From a virus: DNA of 51,474 nucleotides. The position numbers and the translations under genes are program-made. This document shows, piece by piece, positions 1 through 7,800 of this stretch. Every line of letters begins with the position of its first letter. Within the stretch, counting starts at the first letter, position 1. The notes beneath the pieces are model-generated. The model worked only from the letters and a program-made list of their open reading frames with translations. It was not told where the DNA came from and did no database searches. The DNA lies in IMG/VR virus record IMGVR_UViG_3300020474_000022, positions 1-51,474 of that record. One strand, 5' to 3'.

Positions 1-90
1 GATAACAAAGGAGCATGGGATAGTTTCTATGAAACCTGGGAATCTGCCTACGATGGTGACAACTGGTGGGGGTCAGAAATCCCTGCTTGA
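1..90 (+). CDS. C-terminal end of an unidentified protein (partial)
   Basis: An open frame enters from the left edge and ends at TGA 88-90. Only the last 29 residues are visible; they are acidic and aromatic, with four Trp and several Tyr/Asp, and end in WWGSEIPA. The family cannot be recognised from this fragment. A terminator-like hairpin follows about ten bases after the stop, which supports this being the real end of a gene or operon. Confidence 0.55.
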   Translation, partial: DNKGAWDSFYETWESAYDGDNWWGSEIPA

Positions 91-96
91 TTAACA

Positions 97-120
97 CTTA
101 GGGGGACTAATCCTCCCCCT
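97..120 (+). terminator. terminator-like hairpin
   Basis: AGGGGGA (100-106) and TCCCCCT (114-120) form a perfect 7-bp stem around a 7-base loop, and CTT/AAG bases outside it can extend the stem with one bulge. It lies just after the stop at 88-90. There is only a weak T run after it, so termination strength is uncertain. Confidence 0.55.
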
Positions 121-319
121 TAAGTAACACCCCCATTCGTTCGTGAATGACAGTTAACGGGGTATTATGGGGTGCCGTATATAAAACCAATGGGTCCCTG
201 GAAGCTATAAACGACCCAGATCGACCTTTAGATATAAACCTCAAAGGATTTACCAAGACCCACCATCTTCCAAAATAAAAAATTTTCATATATAAAAACA
301 AGGCACAGGGTTCAAAGAT
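121..319 (+). other. short non-coding gap with possible small ORF
   Basis: This gap separates the hairpin from the AbrB-like gene. It contains a possible stem CATTC (134-138) / GAATG (145-149), with C-rich and G-rich stretches outside it. There are several TATAAA-like strings, none a clean late promoter. An ATG-initiated 43-codon ORF at 147-278 has no Shine-Dalgarno sequence and matches nothing I recognise, so I do not call it a gene. Confidence 0.35.
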
Positions 320-490
320 ATGCAAAAAAATCCGCAGGAAAATTTTACGACTATAGAGATCGACCCAGTAAGTGGTGAACACTATGTAACGATACCCGAA
401 TGGATATGTGATGAGAAGGGATGGTATGAGGGAACAGAAATAAACATCGAGGTAGAGAATGATTGTATTGTAATTCGAAGTCTTGACTGA
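320..490 (+). CDS. small AbrB/SpoVT-like fold protein
   Basis: This 56-residue ORF is too short for many gene finders. Its pattern, VTIPEWI, then GW.EGTEINIEVEND, then IVIR, matches the swapped-hairpin SpoVT/AbrB fold (typically V.IP..i...lgw..Gd.i.i......i.i). That fold is found in transition-state regulators and MazE-type antitoxins and usually dimerises to bind DNA. No toxin-like partner lies beside it, so a stand-alone DNA-binding or regulatory role is more likely than a toxin-antitoxin pair; this is inference. There is no strong ribosome binding site before ATG 320. The next gene starts 44 bases later. Confidence 0.7.
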   Translation: MQKNPQENFTTIEIDPVSGEHYVTIPEWICDEKGWYEGTEINIEVENDCIVIRSLD

Positions 491-534
491 GTATAGATAG
501 AGTGTTATGATAGTGAAGTAGTTTATTTAAAGTT

Positions 535-1293
535 ATGGCTAAAGGATTTACTGTAAAAGCAAAGACACCCAAAGCAACTGAGAATGCCCCTGAATGGGAT
601 TATGCGAAGGCAAAGGAAATGGTAAGAGGCAAGTCTATTGTCTTTTGTTTACCAGGACGTGGTGTAAGTTACAATTTTTTCAAGAATGGACTTCAATTAG
701 CCTTTGATTTGGTGCAAGCAGGAGCAAGCATCCAAATTTCTCAGGATTATTCATCAATGGTAAACTTTGCAAGATGCAAATGTTTAGGTGCGAATGTACT
801 GAGAGGACCGGATCAAATTCCATGGGACGGTAAGTTACAGTATGATTATCAATTATGGATTGATAGTGATATTGTGTTTAACTCAGAGAAGTTTTGGCAA
901 TTGGTTTTAATGGATCAAGATATTGCAAGTGGATGGTATTGCACTGAAGACGGCAAAACAACAAGTGTTGCACATTGGTTAGATGAGGAAGACTTCCGTA
1001 AAAGTGGTGGAGTCATGAATCATGAAAATCTTGAAAGCATCGCAAAACGTCGTAAACCATTTACAGTAGACTATGCAGGATTTGGATGGTTATTAATTAA
1101 GCACGGAGTCTTTGAGCACAAAGAGATGAAGTATCCATGGTTTGCTCCGAAGATGCAAGTCTTTGAGAGTGGAGAGGTGCAGGATATGTGTGGGGAAGAT
1201 GTATCATTCTGTCTCGATGCTATCGAAGCAGGATTTAAGATATGGTGTGATCCACGTATCAGAGTTGGACACGAGAAGACAAGAGTCATCTGA
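535..1293 (+). CDS. GT-A fold glycosyltransferase-like protein
   Basis: A 252-residue protein with the layout of a GT-A glycosyltransferase. An early beta strand SIVFCLPGRG (34-43) is followed by a DSD motif (110-112) in LWIDSDIVF, the expected nucleotide-sugar/metal site. AGFGWLLI lies at 181-188, an acidic pair GED at 220-222 serves as candidate catalytic base, and a late His (H246) follows in VGHEK, often the third metal ligand. Donor and acceptor cannot be read from sequence; it may modify virion proteins, DNA or host surface sugars. The stop overlaps the start of the next gene (TGATG), suggesting translational coupling. Confidence 0.75.
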   Translation: MAKGFTVKAKTPKATENAPEWDYAKAKEMVRGKSIVFCLPGRGVSYNFFKNGLQLAFDLVQAGASIQISQDYSSMVNFARCKCLGANVLRGPDQIPWDGKLQYDYQLWIDSDIVFNSEKFWQLVLMDQDIASGWYCTEDGKTTSVAHWLDEEDFRKSGGVMNHENLESIAKRRKPFTVDYAGFGWLLIKHGVFEHKEMKYPWFAPKMQVFESGEVQDMCGEDVSFCLDAIEAGFKIWCDPRIRVGHEKTRVI

Positions 1294-1454
1294 TGATACT
1301 GACAGAATATACAATTCTCCATAAAGGGAAAGTTCTGTATAAGAATTTGACGGAGGAGGAGTATTTTGATAAGATGGAGGATCTTTCGATAGAGTATTAT
1401 CAGAAAGGTTCTCCAAGACCACAAGATTTAGAAACAAAGAGTATTAGAATTTAA
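1293..1454 (+). CDS. small conserved-type protein, 53 aa
   Basis: The ATG at 1293 overlaps the TGA of the glycosyltransferase gene by one base. The product begins MILTEYTILHKGK and has an acidic centre (TEEEYFDKMEDLS) and a charged C-terminus. No domain or function is recognised. The overlapping start, correct frame and tight spacing to the next gene support it as real, and small proteins of this style are common in cyanophage genomes. It may be co-translated with the glycosyltransferase. Confidence 0.65.
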   Translation: MILTEYTILHKGKVLYKNLTEEEYFDKMEDLSIEYYQKGSPRPQDLETKSIRI

Positions 1455-1463
1455 GGAGTTATT

Positions 1464-1616
1464 ATGGCAGTGCGTTCAAAGGTTGGATTAAGTGGTGATG
1501 GTTTTGTGGAAGCTAAACCGAAAAAGACTCGTCAAGGAAGTGGGAAGCACACGAAGTATGCCGCGACTTCTCGTAATGGGAAGAAGAAGATGTATCGTGG
1601 ACAAGGACGGGGATAA
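1464..1616 (+). CDS. small basic protein, 50 aa
   Basis: A strong Shine-Dalgarno AAGGAG (1454-1459) precedes ATG 1464. The 50-residue product is very basic and Gly-rich, with GSGKHTKYAATSRNG and a C-terminal RGQGRG. This Lys/Arg/Gly composition suggests nucleic-acid or ribosome contact, but no function is known to me. I recall similar small basic proteins in marine T4-like phages. It sits directly after the 53-aa gene and before the 225-aa gene. Confidence 0.7.
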   Translation: MAVRSKVGLSGDGFVEAKPKKTRQGSGKHTKYAATSRNGKKKMYRGQGRG

Positions 1617-1644
1617 TATATAAGTGTAGTATCATCATCATTAT

Positions 1645-2322
1645 ATGGCATGTTTGATTGCAAATCTTCCTGCACAAGAAGTATGGGTTCGTAAAGAATA
1701 TCTAACGGATCATCAAAGTGGACATGGTGAATTTGTAAAGGGCGTCTGGGTATCGGTTAAATCGATTCCTGGACGTGCTTTTTATTTTGAGACCTATCTA
1801 CCAGAATATGCGGCAATGTATGATAAATTGCCTATCAGTGCCTTTGTAGCAGACCCTGAGATCCCTACTCCAGACATGAACCTACCAAACCTTCAGTTTT
1901 GGAATTGCATGGACTATGGGGTTGTCTCAGTGGATAAGAAATTCATAGGATCAATGGACTTTGAATGTTATACACGGGACTTTGGTAATGTAAAAGGTAC
2001 TTATATCTGTACTATTGATAATTATCATCATGATCCTGACTATGTTGATTGGGCAACCAGTGAAAATCCTGCCGAACATAAGTCTCATAACCTAATTGAA
2101 CTTGAGAATGGGCAGTATGCACTGTATCCAAACAACAGATTACGTATTTTTGACAATAGTTTGACACCTGTCGAACCCAAAATACCTGATTTTAAGGTTT
2201 CGACTCAATATTATCAAGTTGAAAATGGTTTTGAAAGACTTGGAATGGGACGTGAGGACGAATATTTCTGGAAAACTGCACAAGAACGTGAAACTTCATC
2301 TGAAAAGGATGAAAATAAATAA
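1645..2322 (+). CDS. conserved hypothetical protein, 225 aa
   Basis: A soluble, acidic protein rich in Tyr, Asp and Asn, with no signal peptide or membrane segment. It starts MACLIANLPAQEVWVRKEYL and ends in a charged tail (SSEKDENK). The central segment has many aromatic residues (FWNCMDYGVVSVDKKF) and an HHDPDY string that could bind metal, but I see no catalytic pattern. Its place beside the baseplate cluster fits a virion or assembly role; this is inferred from context only. Similar proteins are, from memory, common and uncharacterised in T4-like cyanophages. Confidence 0.7.
   Translation: MACLIANLPAQEVWVRKEYLTDHQSGHGEFVKGVWVSVKSIPGRAFYFETYLPEYAAMYDKLPISAFVADPEIPTPDMNLPNLQFWNCMDYGVVSVDKKFIGSMDFECYTRDFGNVKGTYICTIDNYHHDPDYVDWATSENPAEHKSHNLIELENGQYALYPNNRLRIFDNSLTPVEPKIPDFKVSTQYYQVENGFERLGMGREDEYFWKTAQERETSSEKDENK
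2314..2321 (+). promoter_or_regulatory. possible late promoter AATAAATA
   Basis: AATAAATA fits the NATAAATA late-promoter pattern described for T4-like cyanophages. It overlaps the end of the 225-aa gene and lies about 55 bases before the 58-aa gene. The flanks are A-rich, so a chance match is possible. Confidence 0.35.
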
Positions 2323-2375
2323 AAATAGGGATAGTAACCCCTCAAAAAGTTCTGATTTTACTAATCAGGAGCAAA

Positions 2376-2552
2376 ATGGGCAATTCACCGGTTGACAGAA
2401 GTGCAAGTTACATGAAAAAAGTGTGGGGAACAACAAGTTTGACCACAGATTACTGGTCATTACCTAAAAAAACCGAAGATTTAGAAGAAAAAGTGCTTCA
2501 AGAGATTATGCACGATGATTTGAAGAAAGGACAGAAGAATCTTCAGGAATAG
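2376..2552 (+). CDS. small protein, 58 aa, upstream of gp25
   Basis: ATG 2376 follows a good Shine-Dalgarno AGGAG (2367-2371). The 58-residue product has an uncharged N-terminus (MGNSPVDRSASYMKKVWG), a TTDYW stretch, and a Glu/Lys-rich helical C-terminal half (LEEKVLQEIMHDDLKK). No family is recognised. It ends just before the late promoter of the baseplate operon. A 6-bp hairpin (2352-2368) partly covers its ribosome binding site, which could modulate its translation. Confidence 0.65.
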   Translation: MGNSPVDRSASYMKKVWGTTSLTTDYWSLPKKTEDLEEKVLQEIMHDDLKKGQKNLQE

Positions 2553-2554
2553 AG

Positions 2555-2562
2555 TATAAATA
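2555..2562 (+). promoter_or_regulatory. T4-type late promoter TATAAATA (gp25 operon)
   Basis: An exact match to the T4 late promoter -10 element TATAAATA, 22 bases before the gp25 start and just after the previous stop. It should be recognised by the gp55 sigma factor encoded at 46697-47221. Confidence 0.75.
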
Positions 2563-2584
2563 TAATTAAGAAAACTCTTTAACA

Positions 2585-2986
2585 ATGGCAATTCAGAGGA
2601 TATCACGGGCTTTTAAGGACATTAGTTTATCTTTTGAGCCCCATCCTGTGACAAAAGACCTTCCGATTCTAAAAAATGAGAACGCAATTCGTCGTTCTGT
2701 CAGAAATATAGTAGAAACTATCCCAACAGAGAGATTTTTTAATTCTTTGTTGGGATCTGATGTAAGAAGAAGTTTATTTGAGTTCGTTGACTTTGGTACT
2801 GCATCAGTGATTCAGGATCAAATTGAAATTGCCATTAATAATTTCGAAGATAGAGTCGAAAATTTGATCGTTCAAGTAGATCCAATAACAGACGAAAATA
2901 CATTTAATGTAACAGTTATATTTGATATTATTGGTCAAGAGTTTCCGACACAAGAATATTCATTCCTCCTAGAGGCAACCAGATAA
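2585..2986 (+). CDS. 25: baseplate wedge subunit gp25
   Basis: 133 residues, the same size as T4 gp25 (132). The sequence shows the gp25/lysozyme-like baseplate pattern: an N-terminal strand with FEPHPVTKDLPILKNENAI, then RRSVRNIVETIPTERFF and a NSLLGSDVRRSLFEF segment. gp25 is a wedge component that helps nucleate sheath assembly; its central EPR-like motif is represented here by PTER. It is the first gene behind a perfect late promoter and is separated from gp6 by a single base, indicating one baseplate operon. Confidence 0.93.
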   Translation: MAIQRISRAFKDISLSFEPHPVTKDLPILKNENAIRRSVRNIVETIPTERFFNSLLGSDVRRSLFEFVDFGTASVIQDQIEIAINNFEDRVENLIVQVDPITDENTFNVTVIFDIIGQEFPTQEYSFLLEATR

Positions 2987-2987
2987 A

Positions 2988-4889
2988 ATGCCTTTTACAA
3001 AATATACAAATTTAGATTTTGATCAGATAAAAACTTCTATCAAAGATTATCTCCGTGCTAACTCTACATTCACGGACTTTGACTTTGAAGGATCAAACTT
3101 TTCAGTTTTAATCGATACGTTAGCATATAATACTTACATTACTGCATTCAATTCGAATATGATTGTGAATGAATCCTTTTTGGATTCGGCAACTCTTCGT
3201 GAGAATGTAGTTTCTCTTGCTGGTAACATTGGATATGTCCCCCGTTCCAGAGTCGCATCAACGGCACAGATATCCTTTAATGTAACAACTAGCACAGATA
3301 CTCCTACATTGACCCTGAAGGCAGGTATAGTGTGTGTAGGGAGTGCTAATGACACTACATACACCTTTGCCATTCCAGAGGACGTTACAGCAAACGTTGT
3401 GGATGGTACAGCATCTTTCAATAACCTCAATGTTTATCAAGGAATATTTTTAACTAAGCAATTTCAATATGATGGTTCTTTAGACCAAAGATTTGTTTTA
3501 AATAATTCTTTTATCGATACATCAACACTTAAAGTTTATATCAAAAAAACTGAACAATCTGGAGTTGGTGTTGAATATTTTCTTTCAGAAAATATTTTTA
3601 ATGTGGATAAAAATTCTAGAATTTTCTTTATTAATGAAGTTCAAGATGAAAAGTATGAATTAAGATTTGGTGATGGACTAATTGGCAAAAAACCGGGTGA
3701 TGACGCTGATTCTGATGGAACTATAATCACTGCCAACTATATTATTACGGATGGAAGAGATGGAAATGGTGCTTCTAGTTTTTCATTCTCTGGAACATTA
3801 GAGAATGCGACTGGTGGAATTATTAGTCCAGGAACTGTTACGATTACAACTAATCAATCATCAATCAATGGTGGTGATATTGAACCTATTGATTCAATTA
3901 AATATTATGCACCAAGACTATATTCTTCTCAGTATAGAGCAGTTACATCAAGAGACTATGAAGCAATCATAAAAAGAATATATCCAGATACCGAATCAGT
4001 ATCTGTAGTCGGTGGAGAGGAAATGGATCCTCCTCAGTTTGGTACAGTTCAAATTAGTATTAAACCAAAAAATGGAAGTTTTGTTTCAGATTTCAATAAG
4101 ACTCAGATTTTATCAAAATTAAAACAATTTACAGTATCTGGAATAAATCAAGTCATAACTGACCTTAAAATTCTTTATGTTGAGGTTGATAGTTCCGTTT
4201 ATTATAATTACTCTCAGGCATCGAGTTCTGACTCATTAAAAACTTCAGTTACAAATTCTCTTCAAAAATATTCAGAATCTTTAGATTTAAATAAATTTGG
4301 AGGTAGAGTTAGATATAGTAAACTTCAACAAGTTATTGATAATACTGATACTGCAATTACATCAAATATTACAAAAATTATTATTCGTAGAGATTTAAAG
4401 CCTATACTCAATAAGTTTGCACAATATGAACTGTGTTATGGAAATAGGTTTAATGTAAAATCTGAAGGTTTTAATATCAAATCAACTGGATTTAATATTT
4501 CAGGAGAGACTGATACAGTTTATTTGACAGATATTCCAAATACAGATTTAAAAACAGGAACTATATCAATTGTAAAGCAAGTATCTAATGAAACCAGAGT
4601 GGTCGTAAAATCTGCAGGAACTGTTGATTATTTAAAAGGAGAAATAATTTTAGGAACTGTTAATATCACTTCAACTTCATTAAGTAACGGATTAATTGAA
4701 ATACAAGCATTCCCAGAATCTAATGATGTTGTTGGATTGAGAGATTTATATGTCTCATTAAACATTCCTAAAAGTACAATAAATATTGTCAGGGATGTGA
4801 TTGCTTCTGGGGATGAAATATCTGGAACCAGATTTGTTGCCGACTTCTATACATCAAGTTATTCAAACGGAAATTTAGTAAGAAAGTAA
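2988..4889 (+). CDS. 6: baseplate wedge subunit gp6
   Basis: 633 residues, close to T4 gp6 (660). The N-terminus (LDFDQIKTSIKDYLRANS, then FSVLIDTLAYNTYI and ATLRENVVSLAGNIGYVPR) is the typical gp6/gpJ-like opening. The middle has LRFGDGLIGKKPGDDAD and SRDYEAIIKRIYPDTESVSV, also characteristic of baseplate J-type proteins. gp6 dimers join neighbouring wedges into the inner baseplate ring. The gene lies one base after gp25 and one base before the giant gene, so the three are surely co-transcribed. Confidence 0.93.
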   Translation: MPFTKYTNLDFDQIKTSIKDYLRANSTFTDFDFEGSNFSVLIDTLAYNTYITAFNSNMIVNESFLDSATLRENVVSLAGNIGYVPRSRVASTAQISFNVTTSTDTPTLTLKAGIVCVGSANDTTYTFAIPEDVTANVVDGTASFNNLNVYQGIFLTKQFQYDGSLDQRFVLNNSFIDTSTLKVYIKKTEQSGVGVEYFLSENIFNVDKNSRIFFINEVQDEKYELRFGDGLIGKKPGDDADSDGTIITANYIITDGRDGNGASSFSFSGTLENATGGIISPGTVTITTNQSSINGGDIEPIDSIKYYAPRLYSSQYRAVTSRDYEAIIKRIYPDTESVSVVGGEEMDPPQFGTVQISIKPKNGSFVSDFNKTQILSKLKQFTVSGINQVITDLKILYVEVDSSVYYNYSQASSSDSLKTSVTNSLQKYSESLDLNKFGGRVRYSKLQQVIDNTDTAITSNITKIIIRRDLKPILNKFAQYELCYGNRFNVKSEGFNIKSTGFNISGETDTVYLTDIPNTDLKTGTISIVKQVSNETRVVVKSAGTVDYLKGEIILGTVNITSTSLSNGLIEIQAFPESNDVVGLRDLYVSLNIPKSTINIVRDVIASGDEISGTRFVADFYTSSYSNGNLVRK

Positions 4890-4890
4890 T

Positions 4891-7800
4891 ATGATACAAA
4901 CTGGTTTTGAATCTAGAATCAAAGTACAAGATTTAATTGACAATCAACTTCCAGAGTTTATTTTGGAAGAAAGTCCAAATGCGGTAGAATTTTTAAAACA
5001 ATATTATATTTCACAAGAATATCAAGGTGGTCCTATTGATATTAGTGATAATTTAGATCAATACTTAAAAATAGATAATTTAAAGCCAGAAGTTATTGTT
5101 GATAGTACAACAACTAGTTCTAGTATAACATCTATTGACACTACAATTAGTGTCTCCAATACAAAAGGATTTCCCAATCAGTATGGACTCCTTAAAATTG
5201 ATGATGAAATTATAACATATACTGGAATCACTACGAATAGTTTTACTGGTTGTGTTCGTGGATTTAGTGGTGTCACAGATTATCATCAAGATTTAAATAA
5301 GGAAGAACTTGTTTTTTCTACATCAACAGCAGCAGAACATTCGGATAGTTCATCTGTACAAAATTTAAGTTCTTTATTCCTAAAAGATTTTTACAAAAAA
5401 TTAAAATATACTTTTACTCCAGGATTAGAAAATATTAAATTTTCTGATCAAATTGATGTAGGAAATTTTATAAAAAGAGCAAAAGATTTTTATTCTTCTA
5501 AAGGAACAGATGAAGCAGTAAAAATTCTCTTCAAAGTTATTTTTGGTGAAACACCTTCAATCGTAAATTTAGAAGATTATTTAATTAAACCATCTTCAGC
5601 AAACTATGTAAGAAGAGAAGTTGCAATAGTAGAATTAATATCAGGAGAACCTTCAAAAATAGTTGGTCAAACTCTCATAAAAACTACTGATGAAAATACA
5701 ACTGCCTCAATATCGGCTATAGAACCATTTTCAAGAAAAGGAAAAACATTCTACAAAATTGAATTTTATATCGGAAATACTGAAAACTCATCTTCAGTTG
5801 TAGGAAATTTTGAAATAACACCAAATACAAAATTAATTGAAAGTGTATCAGTAGGGTCTTCTATTTTAACAGTAGATTCGACAGTAAGTTTTCCACAATC
5901 AGGGACATTAGTTTCTGGAAATAATACTATTTCTTATACTGGAAAAAGTATTAATCAATTTTTTGGATGTACTGGTATCAGTGATACGATATCTACAGCA
6001 TCAAATATTAGATCTGATGATACTTATTTTTCCTATGAAGATGGTGATACTTCAAAAAAAGTCGAATTAATATTACTCGGAGTAATACAAGATTTAGTAG
6101 AAGAAAATGAAGACTTTAAAGTAGATGAAAATGATATAATTGTTGTTAAAAATCTTGGAAATAAAATTAAGAATAGTAATTCAAATTGGAAAGAAATTTT
6201 TGCAAATTCTTTTATTTACAATACTAGTGCAAGATATAAAATTTTAGATAATACGAGTGTAAAATTAGGATCGACTATTGATAGATCCAGTTTAAAAATT
6301 GGAGATGAAGTTGAAATATTAGAAAGAGGTAGTGAAATTGTAGTATCCTCTGCTAATACACCTTATATTCAAGATATCGATACTTCAGTAAATTCTTTAA
6401 GTTTAATAAACAAACCAACTTTAGAAGACAGTAAAGAATATGATATAAGAAGAAAATTAAATAAAACAAAATCTTCAGGTTCAGATTTTGGAAGCAGTTC
6501 TGTATTATCAGATATCCTTAATTTGTATGTTGATAAGGATGAATATGCATATGTTGCATCAAATTCATTACCTTCCGAAGAAAAGAATGTAATTGTAGAC
6601 GAAGATGATGATAAAATTATAGATTATCGTCTTGATATTGAAACCAATATTAAGAAAGTAAGTATTGCTAGTACAAATAATCTTGCAGATTTTTCTGGAG
6701 ATGTTTATAATACAATTGAATTCAATCCTTCCATTCCATTTTTAACAGGAGATAAAATATATTATTTCCCACAAGATGAACCTTTAGTTGGATTACAAAC
6801 TGGTAATTATTATGTAAAATTAATATCTGCAAATAAATTTAAATTATATGCCACACCTTCTTTATTAGATTCAAACAGTAATGTAACATTCCAAATACCA
6901 AATTCTGGTATAGGAACTCATAATTTTGTTTTAAACTCTCAAGTAGAAACTGATCTAGGAATACAAAAACTTTTAAGAAAGTTTCCATTAGAAAAAAATA
7001 TTGAAAATGGTTCAGGAACTTTAACGGTTCCAGGAACTACTGGAATGTTAATTAATGGTGTTGAAATTAATAATTACAAATCCAAAGATGTAATTTATTA
7101 TGGTCCAATTGAAGATGTAGATATTCTTTCTGGGGGAGAAAATTTTGATGTAATTAATCCACCATTAATAGAGGTTTCGACAGGTATTGGAACTACTGCA
7201 AAAATTCAACCAGTTATTAGTGGAAGTTTTGAAAAAGTATATGTAGATACACAAAATTATAATATTGATAGAATAGTTTCTATTGACATTTCAGGTGGAA
7301 ATGGTAGTGGTGCAGTAATTGAACCCGTAATAATAGAAAAACCTAGAGAAGTTTTATTTAATGCTGATGAATTTTCTAGTGGTGGAGGAGTTAGTGAAAC
7401 AACGAATCAAATTATATTTTTAACAGATCATAACTTTGTTAATGGCCAAGAAATAATCTATAATCCTTTAGGTAATAATCCAATAGCAATTGGAACGGCA
7501 GGAAATAATATCGATCTTCCTACTAATTCGACCTATTTTGTTGGTGTTACTAACAATAAGGCAATAAAATTATATAATAATTTAAGTGATCAACAATCAG
7601 ATACAAATGTTGTAGGAATATATACAGGTTCTATTGGATCACATAAATTCTCAACTCTTTCATCTTCAAAACAAATTTCTTATGTGAAAATAATTGATAA
7701 AGGAGAAGGATATACAAATAGAAAGTTAATTGTAAAACCTACAGGAATATCAACAACAAACAATACTGTTACTTTTAAAAATCACGGTTTCAATGATGGT

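Noticed and set aside
147-278. 43-codon ORF after the first hairpin
   Set aside because: There is no Shine-Dalgarno, the start follows an in-frame stop directly, and the product is unfamiliar. It may be chance in a gap.
107-572. Minus-strand ORFs at the left end
   Set aside because: They overlap the terminator hairpin and the AbrB-like gene in antisense and show no family features. All recognised genes are on the plus strand.
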